Both the position numbers and the translations under genes were made by a program. Source: an uncultured Granulosicoccaceae bacterium (GTDB taxonomy: Bacteria; Pseudomonadota; Gammaproteobacteria; Granulosicoccales; Granulosicoccaceae). Taken from it: 59,679 bases of DNA. Numbering within the stretch: the first letter of the stretch is position 1; each line of letters begins with the position of its first letter. Location: contig CALGND010000082.1 of the NCBI GenBank assembly GCA_937958675.1, positions 1 to 59,679 on the forward strand, given 5' to 3'. Positions 26,645 to 34,993 of this stretch are shown piece by piece. Under the pieces are notes generated by a model. That model was not told where the DNA came from and did not search any database. It saw only the letters and a program-made list of their open reading frames with translations.

Positions 26645-27571
26645 ATGGAATTTGGTCCTCATCTTTTCCTAGCAACACTCGAAGGTGCTATTGGTGCAGC
26701 GGTGCTTGCCTTAATGGCGGTTGGGCTGAGCATCGTATTTGGCATTATGCGGGTGGTAAATGTTGCTCACGGTGAGTTTTATATGCTCGGAGCCGTCATT
26801 GCATGGTGGATTACATCACTCATTGGTGGTCATCCAGCGTATGGTTTTTTGGCGGCCCTTATCGTGGCGCCACTCATAGTTGGACTCATTGCAGCGCTGG
26901 CTGATCATCTAGTGCTACGCCGTATCAACTACGACCCAGAGCGTACCATCGTTGCCACCATTGGATTACTGTACGTTTTACAGCAGCTCACACTAATGAC
27001 ATTTGGAGCTGATGCACGCCCTGTTGAAGCACCGTTTAATAAACGACTTGCATTGCCTTGGTTTGAAAATGGTGCTGATGGGCTGGCTATGTATTGGCCC
27101 TGGGGATTAAGCACGACCACTTACAAACTCGCAGTAATTGTCGCGGCCATCGTTGTTTTAGTCGCGCTATGGCTATTAATGACGAAAACCCGCGCTGGGC
27201 TAATCATGCGAGCCACTCAGCTTAACCGCGATATGGCCTTAGCTCATGGCATCCCGGTAGAAAAGGTCTATGCATTAGTGTTTGGCCTTGGCGCAGCCAT
27301 AGCGGCGCTTGCGGCTGTATTAGTGGTACCAATTCAGCAAGCACACTATCTCATGGGTGGTGACCCTTTGTTGCTATCGTTTATTGTGGTGATCATCGGC
27401 GGCCTTGGTAGCATACCCGGCACCATTGTCGCGGCGATATTAATTGGCATGAGCGACGGCATCATATCGGTGTTCTTTTCACCAACATTAGCCAAAATTC
27501 TTGCCACACTACTCGTCGCGTTCGTGTTGATTTTCCGGCCTCAAGGCCTGTTCGGCAAGCGCATATCATGA
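26645..27571 (+). CDS. ABC transporter permease, LivH type
   Basis: 308 residues, integral membrane permease of the branched-chain amino acid (HAAT) family, with about eight hydrophobic segments. Family landmarks: GLSIVFGIMRVVNVAHGEFYMLGA near the N-terminus, and TRAGLIMRATQLNRDMALAHGIPVEKVYALVFGLGAAIAALA, containing the EAA-like loop that contacts the ATPase. It starts 131 bases after the receptor gene, beyond the terminator, and overlaps the next permease by 4 bases (ATGA). Pairs with the LivM-type protein to form the channel. Confidence 0.92.
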   Translation: MEFGPHLFLATLEGAIGAAVLALMAVGLSIVFGIMRVVNVAHGEFYMLGAVIAWWITSLIGGHPAYGFLAALIVAPLIVGLIAALADHLVLRRINYDPERTIVATIGLLYVLQQLTLMTFGADARPVEAPFNKRLALPWFENGADGLAMYWPWGLSTTTYKLAVIVAAIVVLVALWLLMTKTRAGLIMRATQLNRDMALAHGIPVEKVYALVFGLGAAIAALAAVLVVPIQQAHYLMGGDPLLLSFIVVIIGGLGSIPGTIVAAILIGMSDGIISVFFSPTLAKILATLLVAFVLIFRPQGLFGKRIS

Positions 27572-28536
27572 GCGGCTCAATCACCACCCCCACAAATAAC
27601 AAAGCGAAAGCGCTGGGTTTACACCTACTCATAATCGGGGTACTAGCAGCTTCTTTTTTGATATTGCCCGATTACCACAGTGGCATTATTGCAAGAGTGT
27701 TGATACTGGCCATCTATGCAATGGGCTATAACTTGCTGTTTGGCTATACAGGATTACTCAGCCTTGGCCATGCTCTGTTTTTCGCATCAGGCATGTATGG
27801 ATTGGGTTTAGCCATGCAATATCTGCATGTATCACCTTTGATAGGCTTAATCGCAGGGCTAGGTTTTGCAGCCTTCGTTTCTGCTGTGGTAGGCTTTTTA
27901 GCTTTGCGCACTGCCGGCGTTGCATTTATGATCGTAACGCTCATGTTTGCGCAAGCAGGTTATTTGACGATCTTATTATTGGGAGAATACACACGCGGCG
28001 ACGAAGGGTTTGTTATCAAACAAAGCCAAAGAATAGTGGCAGGCTTTGACCTTACAAATGCGACTAATCGTTACTATGTGTCCGTGCTGCTATTCGCTAT
28101 CAGCCTGTTACTTATCGGATGGATTGTTCAAAGTGGGTTTGGTAAAACGCTGGTTGCTATTCGAGAAAATGAAGAACGAGCCAGAATGCTTGGTTACAAT
28201 GTTCAGCTGCATAAATGGCTGGCGGTAGTGATATCTGGCACTATGTCTGGTTCGGCCGGTGCTGCATACGCCCTACTATTTGGCTATGTCGGAGGCACAT
28301 TCGCAACGGTTCAATACTCGATATTCCCCTTGCTTTATGTTTTGTTAGGTGGAGCAGGCACCACAATTGGGCCATTAATTGGTGCTCTGTTTATGTTTTA
28401 CCTAATCGATATATCAAGCCAGTTTACTAGCGCTTATCTGCTAGTCGCGGGTGTTGCCCTAATATTACTAACGTTGTTTGCACCGCAGGGATTAGCAGGC
28501 ATTGTACGAAAACGAGTGATTAGGTGGTTACCATGA
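27568..28536 (+). CDS. ABC transporter permease, LivM type
   Basis: 322 residues, second permease of the HAAT transporter, with about nine to ten hydrophobic segments. Landmarks: YNLLFGYTGLLSLGHALFF near the N-terminus, the cytoplasmic loop FGKTLVAIRENEERARMLGYNV which contacts the ATPase, and YVLLGGAGTTIGPLIGAL. Coupled by short overlaps to the genes on both sides. Function depends on the neighbouring permease and ATPases; substrate inferred from island context only. Confidence 0.92.
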   Translation: MSGSITTPTNNKAKALGLHLLIIGVLAASFLILPDYHSGIIARVLILAIYAMGYNLLFGYTGLLSLGHALFFASGMYGLGLAMQYLHVSPLIGLIAGLGFAAFVSAVVGFLALRTAGVAFMIVTLMFAQAGYLTILLLGEYTRGDEGFVIKQSQRIVAGFDLTNATNRYYVSVLLFAISLLLIGWIVQSGFGKTLVAIRENEERARMLGYNVQLHKWLAVVISGTMSGSAGAAYALLFGYVGGTFATVQYSIFPLLYVLLGGAGTTIGPLIGALFMFYLIDISSQFTSAYLLVAGVALILLTLFAPQGLAGIVRKRVIRWLP

Positions 28537-29255
28537 TCCTCCTCTCTACAAGCGGTTTAACCAAACAGTACTCTGGTTTAACGGCCGTTAATGATGTGAA
28601 TTTTAGTTTACCGCAAGGTCAAATTCGCGCCATCATAGGCCCAAATGGTGCGGGTAAATCAACGTTTGTCGGTATGCTCAGCGGTAAAATACCGTCTACC
28701 AATGGCACGGTTATATTTAAAGATAAAGACATTACTAGCTTACCGGCGCATAAACGTATTGCGCTTGGCATGGCATACACTTTTCAGATCACTTCAATTT
28801 TTTCGAGTTTGTCCGTCCACGAAAATGTAGCACTGGCCGCTCGTCGAATAAGTAATTCAACAGATTCTAAAACGGTAGCACAACGCGTAGCAGATGCGCT
28901 GGATCGCGTTAACCTAACGGACCGGTACGAACAAATTGCTGGCGATCTTAGTTATGGCCATCAGCGGTTACTTGAGATTGCAATGGGCTTAGCTCAATCC
29001 CCTAGCCTGTTCATCCTAGATGAGCCTACACAGGGTTTGTCAGCCGAGGAGATAGAATCTTTTATCAAATTATTAAAAAACCTGGCTGGGGATACAACCA
29101 TTCTACTTATCGAACATAATATGGATGTCGTGATGGCAACCGCTGACTTAATCACAGTGCTCAATTTTGGTGAAGTGTTGGCAGAAGGTAGCCCTGCAGA
29201 AATTCGAGCAAACATTGATGTGCAAGCCGCCTATCTTGGAACCGTTAATGCTTAA
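28533..29255 (+). CDS. ABC transporter ATPase, LivG type
   Basis: About 240 residues. Walker A GPNGAGKST, a Q-loop in YTFQITSIF, a non-canonical signature LSYGHQRLLEIAMGL, Walker B LFILDEPTQGLS and the H-loop LIEHNMD are all present. The LSYG form of the signature is normal for LivG. ATG at 28533 overlaps the LivM stop (ATGA); an upstream GTG at 28524 is less likely. It probably forms a heterodimer with the LivF-type ATPase that follows. Confidence 0.92.
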   Translation: MILLSTSGLTKQYSGLTAVNDVNFSLPQGQIRAIIGPNGAGKSTFVGMLSGKIPSTNGTVIFKDKDITSLPAHKRIALGMAYTFQITSIFSSLSVHENVALAARRISNSTDSKTVAQRVADALDRVNLTDRYEQIAGDLSYGHQRLLEIAMGLAQSPSLFILDEPTQGLSAEEIESFIKLLKNLAGDTTILLIEHNMDVVMATADLITVLNFGEVLAEGSPAEIRANIDVQAAYLGTVNA

Positions 29256-29946
29256 TTTAAATAACATTGAGGTGGCCTATGATAATGTGCAGGTGCTATT
29301 TGATGTGTCTTTTGATGTCAAAGCTGGCGAAATTATGTGCCTGTTGGGGCGCAACGGTGCAGGAAAGACTACCGCACTAAAATCAATAATGGGTTTGTTA
29401 CCGTTGAAATCCGGAAGTATTCAATGCGAAGACAATACCCTAAGCACGCTGTCTGCCTACGAGATACCAAAACAAGGCATTGCTTATGTGCCACAGGGAC
29501 GAGGCCTGTTTTCAGAGCTAACCGTTGCACAGAATATAGAGATCGGCCTGATGGTGAAGGGTTCTAACCCTGCAGTAAGAGAACACGTGCTGGATATGTT
29601 TCCCCGACTGCGCGAAAGATTGAAACAACGCGCCGAGACGCTATCAGGTGGCGAACAGCAGATGTTAGCGATGGCGCGGGCGCTAAGCATGGAACCCAAA
29701 CTGCTATTGCTGGACGAACCTACCGAAGGGCTTCAACCTTCAATAATCGCGCTGATAAAAGATGTTATCGTCAAACTGAAAAACGAAGGCGTTGCGGTAC
29801 TGTTAGTTGAGCACCATATCGACACGGTATTGTCAATTGCAGACCGAGTCGCATTTATCGAGAACGGCCGCTGCCCTGAAATTTCTGATATTGCAAATTT
29901 GCAAAATAATCAAGCGAAAATTCGAGGCTATCTTGGTATCAGTTAG
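29248..29946 (+). CDS. ABC transporter ATPase, LivF type
   Basis: About 232 residues. Walker A GRNGAGKTT, Q-loop AYVPQGRGLF, signature LSGGEQQMLAMARAL, Walker B LLLLDEPTEGLQ and H-loop LVEHHID are visible. I chose the ATG at 29248, which overlaps the LivG stop by 8 bases and gives the normal MLNLNNIEVAYDN start; longer in-frame starts would lie inside LivG. Last gene of the transporter operon; a 166-base gap follows. Confidence 0.92.
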   Translation: MLNLNNIEVAYDNVQVLFDVSFDVKAGEIMCLLGRNGAGKTTALKSIMGLLPLKSGSIQCEDNTLSTLSAYEIPKQGIAYVPQGRGLFSELTVAQNIEIGLMVKGSNPAVREHVLDMFPRLRERLKQRAETLSGGEQQMLAMARALSMEPKLLLLDEPTEGLQPSIIALIKDVIVKLKNEGVAVLLVEHHIDTVLSIADRVAFIENGRCPEISDIANLQNNQAKIRGYLGIS

Positions 29947-30112
29947 CAGTAATAAATGAGTCGCCATCACGTTTAAACGAGCCCATATATGCGTTCACAC
30001 AAACTATGGATTTGTATCAGTCAATGAGATAGGAATGGAAGTCGAATGTATAATCGGAGTGATTTTTGCTCATAATCCGCTACATTAACACCAAATCGAT
30101 ATACTGCTTAAC

Positions 30113-30535
30113 ATGCTACACATCAAAGGCCCTGTCAGTATTTCCGAAAGGGAGATAGTGTTACAGCCTATACGAGCAAGCGGTTCTGGCGGCCAACACG
30201 TCAATAAGGTATCGACAGCGATTCATTTACGCTTTGATATCAATGCATCATCGCTCCCGCAAGGCTATAAAGATAAATTGCTGGCATGGGATGATCAAAG
30301 AATCTCAGACGACGGCGTGGTGATCATCAAAGCACAAAGCCACCGCAGCCGAGCGAAGAACAAGAAAGACGCCTTCGATCGGCTACGTGAATTAATATTA
30401 GCTGCAACCGTTGTACATAAAAAGCGAGTACCAACCAAACCCAGCCGCAACTCCGTCAAACGCCGTATGGATAGTAAAACTAAACAGTCAAAAACGAAAT
30501 CGCTACGTGGCCGAGTGAAAATCGATAAAGACTAG
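30113..30535 (+). CDS. arfB: Ribosome-rescue peptidyl-tRNA hydrolase ArfB
   Basis: 140 residues. ArfB (YaeJ) hydrolyses peptidyl-tRNA on stalled ribosomes lacking a stop codon. The catalytic GGQ is at 26-28 (SGSGGQHVNK). The C-terminal tail is rich in Lys and Arg (KKRVPTKPSRNSVKRRMDSKTKQSKTKSLRG), as needed to enter the empty mRNA channel. There is no codon-recognition domain, so it is not RF1 or RF2. Appears to be a single-gene unit, convergent with the ankyrin gene. Confidence 0.93.
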   Translation: MLHIKGPVSISEREIVLQPIRASGSGGQHVNKVSTAIHLRFDINASSLPQGYKDKLLAWDDQRISDDGVVIIKAQSHRSRAKNKKDAFDRLRELILAATVVHKKRVPTKPSRNSVKRRMDSKTKQSKTKSLRGRVKIDKD

Positions 30536-30585
30536 TAGCCGGTCAGCATAGTAACACTGCAACAACACTGCTAACATCGCCGTCG

Positions 30586-32298
30586 TTAACGGTACTCACT
30601 CAACAGCTCAGCTAAGGTTTCGTATCCGTTAGCAAGATGAAACTCTGTTGGAGTTTGGCCTACACTGTTTTTCGCCGCAATATCGGCCCCAGCTGAAATC
30701 AAGCAGTCTACTAATGTTTTGTATGTATCGTACTCTGGTTCGTCATGTAGCCAATAGCCTACAATGTGCAACACTGAGTTCCCAAGCTCTGTTTTTTCGA
30801 AAATTGCTTCAGGATTTTGTGTGACTATCGCCTTTACTCTTTCGAAATAACTACAGCAAACAGCATCCAGCAATGAGTCAGATGCATTCAACATCAGGCG
30901 CATGGAATCGTACGAACCGCAATACGATGCAAACCCAATAGGGGTGCTATTGTGTGATCTGTCTTTGATGTTTAGTCGTGCACCTAAAGTCAACAGCATT
31001 TGAACCTGTGCGGTATCGTTCTTCATAGCACACTGGTGCAACAACGTGCGACCCTGCTCGGATAGGCCATTTATATCGAAACCTTGACCAATCAAGTTCT
31101 TAACGACTGCTAAGCTTGCATGCTCTGCCGCAGCATGGAGTAAGGTAGGATCTTCTATTAATTTTGGATGGGATACAATTAAATCTGAAATGACATCAAA
31201 TTTCTCACCAACGCAGGCTAATTTAAACTGATCTTTAAAATCCAGTTCTTCTGCTATCGCTCCATTGTTTTGTAGGAGCTCGACTATATCTAATTGGCCT
31301 GCTAACAAGGCATTGGTATGTACAGCTCTACCGTTGTACGTACTACGTGTATTCGGATTAGCGCCTGCATCCAAAAGCAAGCTCACTCGAGAATAACGAT
31401 TGCTATCCACTGCACAGGATAGTTGGTAGTCCAGCGTTGATGCCTTCTTATCATCGTCGGCATCGTCCCAATTGAGCCTATCGTTTACGGTCAAGCCTTT
31501 ACTTATCAAAAGAGCTAGCCACTTGTCCGCACTATCAGTAAACATGGTGTTGTACAGGCCTTGTCCTTCATTTGGATTAGCGCCTGCATCGAGCAGTATC
31601 GCCGCTATTTGATCAGCGTACTGATGGGGAGGTTGGTTTACACCTTGCTCGCCTTCGCCCATCGCACCGGTTAACGCAGTGAATCGATAGGTATCATTTA
31701 GCATCATGTGCGAATTTGGATCAGCACCTTTTTCAATTAGCATTTTCGTAATCAATAATGAATCTTGCCGCCCTTCAGGCTCACTGACCCTGCTATAAAG
31801 CGTATACAGTAATGCAGGCATTGCTAAGGGGCCACCAGAGGCAATAGCCAATTTCGAGTTTGATTGCAAAAATCTAGACACTGCCTTGGCATTGTTTGCA
31901 ACCAAGGCTGAATAGAAGTCGTATTCCGCAATCTCAGGGTTAGCAGATAGGAGCTTGCTAGCGCGTTGATAATTACGCAACAAATCGTTGCCTTGGTATT
32001 GCACACATCCTAGCTGTATGAATAGGGCTACCTTTTCGAGTAAACCCTTGCTTGCATCAAGCTTAAGCTCCACGGCTTCGCTTAGTTCTGGCCATCCACT
32101 AAATCCGTATGAGCGCGCAACCACAAGCTGAGCATCTCGAAGGCCAGAAAAGGACTCAGGTTTGGGATGGTTCGTATTAATGAATGTTAAGGCATCAGAT
32201 TGCCTTTCACGAAACTGTTTGACTAACTTTTTGGCTTGTTTTTTTAACAGGCTTAAACTGGGGTTATTGGGTAGGGAGTGGGTCAGGCGATTGGTCAT
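30586..32298 (-). CDS. Ankyrin-repeat protein
   Basis: 570 residues. The N-terminal ~80 residues (SLSLLKKQAKKLVKQFRE...ARSYGFSGWPELSEAVE) form a helical cap found on many bacterial ankyrin proteins. The rest shows repeated units with LLDAGANPN, LLIEKGADPN, LLHQCAMKND, LLTLGARLN and LISAGADIAAKNSVGQTPTEF, roughly ten repeats, some degenerate. No signal peptide or enzyme domain is visible, so it is probably a cytoplasmic protein-binding scaffold of unknown partner. A perfect AAAGGAGG ribosome site (minus strand, 32304-32311) precedes the ATG. The leader upstream can fold into a three-way junction and can mask that ribosome site (see separate entry). Confidence 0.88.
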   Translation of the reverse strand: MTNRLTHSLPNNPSLSLLKKQAKKLVKQFRERQSDALTFINTNHPKPESFSGLRDAQLVVARSYGFSGWPELSEAVELKLDASKGLLEKVALFIQLGCVQYQGNDLLRNYQRASKLLSANPEIAEYDFYSALVANNAKAVSRFLQSNSKLAIASGGPLAMPALLYTLYSRVSEPEGRQDSLLITKMLIEKGADPNSHMMLNDTYRFTALTGAMGEGEQGVNQPPHQYADQIAAILLDAGANPNEGQGLYNTMFTDSADKWLALLISKGLTVNDRLNWDDADDDKKASTLDYQLSCAVDSNRYSRVSLLLDAGANPNTRSTYNGRAVHTNALLAGQLDIVELLQNNGAIAEELDFKDQFKLACVGEKFDVISDLIVSHPKLIEDPTLLHAAAEHASLAVVKNLIGQGFDINGLSEQGRTLLHQCAMKNDTAQVQMLLTLGARLNIKDRSHNSTPIGFASYCGSYDSMRLMLNASDSLLDAVCCSYFERVKAIVTQNPEAIFEKTELGNSVLHIVGYWLHDEPEYDTYKTLVDCLISAGADIAAKNSVGQTPTEFHLANGYETLAELLSEYR

Positions 32299-32303
32299 AG
32301 CGA

Positions 32304-32406
32304 CCTCCTTTCATTGTTGCCCGGATCCGCGATGACAGGCTGAAAAGAGGTTGGTTTCAGCGTTGATACTACCTGAATGGGATAGTCCCTTGCCGCGGAC
32401 GGGAGG
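32304..32406 (-). promoter_or_regulatory. Structured 5' leader of the ankyrin gene, possible riboregulator
   Basis: On the minus-strand RNA the leader can form: an outer stem, GGAGG of the ribosome site (32304-32308) with CCTCC (32402-32406); a P1 stem (32326-32331 with 32394-32399, TCCGCG/CGCGGA); a 7-base hairpin (32339-32345 with 32355-32361); and a short GGGA/TCCC hairpin (32379-32382 with 32386-32389). This gives a compact three-way junction next to a sequestered ribosome site. I do not recognise a known riboswitch class. The pairing is seen in the sequence; regulation is inferred. Confidence 0.4.
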
Positions 32407-32442
32407 CGCTTCAGAACGCTCTGCCGACAATACTAACAGATT

Positions 32443-33144
32443 TCAATTGACCGCCGAGAGCTTGTGAAATAAAGCTGGCAATTCATCGAACGAATCAACT
32501 ATCGCATCAGTTTGAGACTGCCCTTTACCTGCCTGAATAGGCAAACCGTGATTGTAGCCGTAGCTTACGCTGATAGAAATAAAGTCTGCCGCTCTTGCTG
32601 CCTTGATATCCGAAATTGAGTCTCCTATCAAGATGCTATGCACAGGGCTAGCTTTACAACGGCGGGCTGCCTCCAACAGTGCTGCAGGATGAGGTTTTTT
32701 ATCAGTGACATCGTCCCCAGCCACTAGAAAATCAAAATATTCGTCAATTCCCAACGCAGCAATCAACGGCTCAGTGAACCGCCTGGCTTTGTTAGTCACA
32801 ATTACCAGAGGAATACCTAATCCGGATAGCCACTCTAGACCTTTCTCAACCCCTGGATACAATGACGAATGCCGTCCATTATGATCAGCATAGGCTTGAT
32901 CAAATAGTGAAAAACCAACGCTAAACAGTTCGGACTCTGCATCAGTATTCATAGAGTTACTAAGCGCTCGATGAACCAGACGCTCTATACCATTACCAAC
33001 CCAGTTACGAACATCAGTTTGAGTTGAGATTTCCCGATTCATGCTTTTTTGCATCGTCGATACCGCAAAATGTAAATCACCAACAGAATCCACCAATGTC
33101 CCATCTAGATCAATCGCGATGAGTTCGTATGCTGTGTTAGACAT
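32443..33144 (-). CDS. gph: HAD-family phosphatase, phosphoglycolate phosphatase type
   Basis: 233 residues. HAD motif I is IDLDGTLVDS (catalytic Asp12 and Asp14), motif II lies in VIVTNKARRF, and motif III/IV in KKPHPAAL and LIGDSISDIKAA. A helical cap domain fits between motif I and II, as in Gph. Gph removes phosphate from 2-phosphoglycolate formed during DNA repair or by oxygenase activity. General HAD phosphatase or pyrophosphatase activity on other small substrates cannot be excluded. 144 bases separate it from the ankyrin gene downstream. Confidence 0.85.
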   Translation of the reverse strand: MSNTAYELIAIDLDGTLVDSVGDLHFAVSTMQKSMNREISTQTDVRNWVGNGIERLVHRALSNSMNTDAESELFSVGFSLFDQAYADHNGRHSSLYPGVEKGLEWLSGLGIPLVIVTNKARRFTEPLIAALGIDEYFDFLVAGDDVTDKKPHPAALLEAARRCKASPVHSILIGDSISDIKAARAADFISISVSYGYNHGLPIQAGKGQSQTDAIVDSFDELPALFHKLSAVN

Positions 33145-33311
33145 TTTGATTGGCTTACCGTTTAAGAGATAATTGTATAGTTCAGCGGCTGTCGACGTAC
33201 TTCAGCGAGTGCTTTATCTAGTATGATACCAGCAAGAGTGTTGACACTGACACACGCGCAACAACGTGCTTGTCCTGAGTTGACCAACGTAATGGAAATG
33301 GAAAACGCTAA

Positions 33312-33530
33312 ATGATGTTTTTTAAATTGGCCAGACGCCCTGCGATTGTCAAACGATCACTCATCATCGCCGCTATTGTAGGCACCATCCTTAATCTCAT
33401 CAATCAAGGGGATGTGATGGATGATATGTCTGAGTTTGAACTATGGAAATGCATGCTGACTTATTTGGTTCCGTATTGTGTTTCGACTTATGGCGCGGTT
33501 TCCGCGCTGATTGACAACCAAAAAGCATAA
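33312..33530 (+). CDS. nrtS: NrtS-family small membrane protein
   Basis: 72 residues, probably two transmembrane helices. The stretch IAAIVGTILNLINQGD followed by a second helix with LTYLVPYCVSTYGAVSAL is characteristic of the NrtS family, small proteins implicated in nitrate/nitrite transport in cyanobacteria and annotated as such in many proteobacteria. Two consecutive ATG codons (33312, 33315) are both possible starts. No nitrate-assimilation genes are next to it, so the biological role is uncertain. Confidence 0.75.
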   Translation: MMFFKLARRPAIVKRSLIIAAIVGTILNLINQGDVMDDMSEFELWKCMLTYLVPYCVSTYGAVSALIDNQKA

Positions 33531-33555
33531 TTTTTACCGAACCATCATCCTATAG

Positions 33556-34215
33556 TTACTCTTCTTCAAGCACTTGCTTTACCACCGCAACGTAATTATC
33601 AACACCTTGTGCGCCAGTGACTAAATATTTATCACGAAATACCATTGCCGGTACCCCAGTAATACCATTGTTGGTCCAATGTTGCTGCCGTGATCTGACC
33701 TCTGATGCATACGTTTGCTCTTGAAGAACCTTTAACGCTTCATCCTTATCAAAACCTGCGCTTGATACGATTCCAACTAATACTTCATCATCACTAATAT
33801 GTTGTTTTTCAGTAAAGTATGCTTTGAACATCGCAAGTTTTAATTTGTGTTCGTGCTGACTAGACTGCAAGCCAGCCCAATGCAGAAGTTGATGAGCTTT
33901 AAACGTGTTAACCATTCGGCTATCATCTGTAAAATTAAACTCAAACCCGAACGACTCCCCTAAAGAAGTCAATCGTTGTCGGTTTTCTGCGCTTTGCTCT
34001 TTAGTGCTACCATATTTTTCTGCAATGTGTTCTTGCAGATTCTGCCCTTCAGCTGGCATTGTAGGATTGAGCTCAAAGGGTTGCCAATGAATATCTGCAG
34101 TGATATTGCTTTGCTCTAATGCTTGTTCTAATTGCTTATACCCTACGATGCACCAAGGGCAAACCACGTCAGAGACGATATCGATTTTAATTGTTTTTTC
34201 GCTTAAAAGTGACAT
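33556..34215 (-). CDS. DsbA-family oxidoreductase, FrnE-like
   Basis: 219 residues. The thioredoxin-fold active site is CPWC (Cys19, Cys22; DVVCPWCIVG). The family-defining WQPFELNPTMPAEG segment and the C-terminal GVPAMVFRDKYLVTGAQ, with the cis-proline, are present. These cytoplasmic DsbA/FrnE proteins act as thiol oxidoreductases or isomerases, some in stress resistance. No signal peptide with the start chosen at 34215 (MSLLSEKT); an upstream in-frame start at 34272 would add 19 untypical residues. Confidence 0.88.
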   Translation of the reverse strand: MSLLSEKTIKIDIVSDVVCPWCIVGYKQLEQALEQSNITADIHWQPFELNPTMPAEGQNLQEHIAEKYGSTKEQSAENRQRLTSLGESFGFEFNFTDDSRMVNTFKAHQLLHWAGLQSSQHEHKLKLAMFKAYFTEKQHISDDEVLVGIVSSAGFDKDEALKVLQEQTYASEVRSRQQHWTNNGITGVPAMVFRDKYLVTGAQGVDNYVAVVKQVLEEE

Positions 34216-34332
34216 GGCTAAAAGTGATAGATTATTATTTGATAATTCTACTTTATCAGGGCAGCATAACAAGCAATTTGCAGAAAATTGAACTTTATCT
34301 TATATCGTTGATCGACTTATCATGGGAGCACA

Positions 34333-34965
34333 ATGTACAGACTAAATCATAGAGCCCTATTCAGCACACTTGCAATCGCTTTGGCCTTTATAAGGGCGAC
34401 ATGGATCACAGCGACTTTTGCAACAGCTAGTAGCCTAGCCATTGCAGAGGGAACATCTACAAAAGATGCAGCCAAAATAGACCTATTTAGAACACTCTCC
34501 CTGGCTAAATCAGAACAGGAAGGCAGAGCCGCTGAGAGTCAAATCTGGGAATGTTGGTTCGATCAATCTCCTACGGCAGAGGTTCGAGCATCTCTAGATG
34601 CTGGAATTGAACGCAGAGAATCCTATGACTATGAAGCAGCAGAACACCATTTTGATAAAGTGATCGAGCTGGCACCGGAGTATGCCGAAGGGTATAACCA
34701 ACGCGCATTTATTAGATTCTTACGCCAAAACTATGAAAGCTCAAAAACTGACTTAGAAGTCGTCCTCAAAATGGAACCTAATCATTTCGGTGCACTATCT
34801 GGTTTGTACCACATTTTACAGATTCAAAATCGGCCAAAAGCAGCTTTTGGCATGCTACAACAAGCAGTCGCAATCCATCCGTGGATCCAAGAACGCAGCG
34901 CCCTACCCAAAGAGTTGTGGCCGAGAAATTACCGTAATATTCATGACCCTGGTAACGAAATTTAA
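34333..34965 (+). CDS. Exported TPR protein
   Basis: 210 residues. A hydrophobic N-terminal segment of about 40 residues (ALFSTLAIALAF... to SLAIAEG) looks like a signal peptide or anchor. Two to three tetratricopeptide units follow: RRESYDYEAAEHHFDKVIELAPEYAEGYNQRAF, then LRQNYESSKTDLEVVLKMEPNHFGAL, then NRPKAAFGMLQQAVAIHPW. Probably a periplasmic protein-binding module with unknown partner. It is convergent with choline sulfatase, 28 bases apart. Confidence 0.8.
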   Translation: MYRLNHRALFSTLAIALAFIRATWITATFATASSLAIAEGTSTKDAAKIDLFRTLSLAKSEQEGRAAESQIWECWFDQSPTAEVRASLDAGIERRESYDYEAAEHHFDKVIELAPEYAEGYNQRAFIRFLRQNYESSKTDLEVVLKMEPNHFGALSGLYHILQIQNRPKAAFGMLQQAVAIHPWIQERSALPKELWPRNYRNIHDPGNEI

Positions 34966-34993
34966 CGCGGTCGATAGAAAGCAATCTATTACA

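Noticed and set aside
30586-32298. Ankyrin protein as a toxin or effector
   Set aside because: No signal peptide, enzyme domain, immunity gene or secretion gene is near; only repeats are visible.
33312-33530. Small frame as holin or toxin-antitoxin member
   Set aside because: The second helix with VPYCVSTYGAVSAL fits NrtS, and there is no partner gene or phage context.
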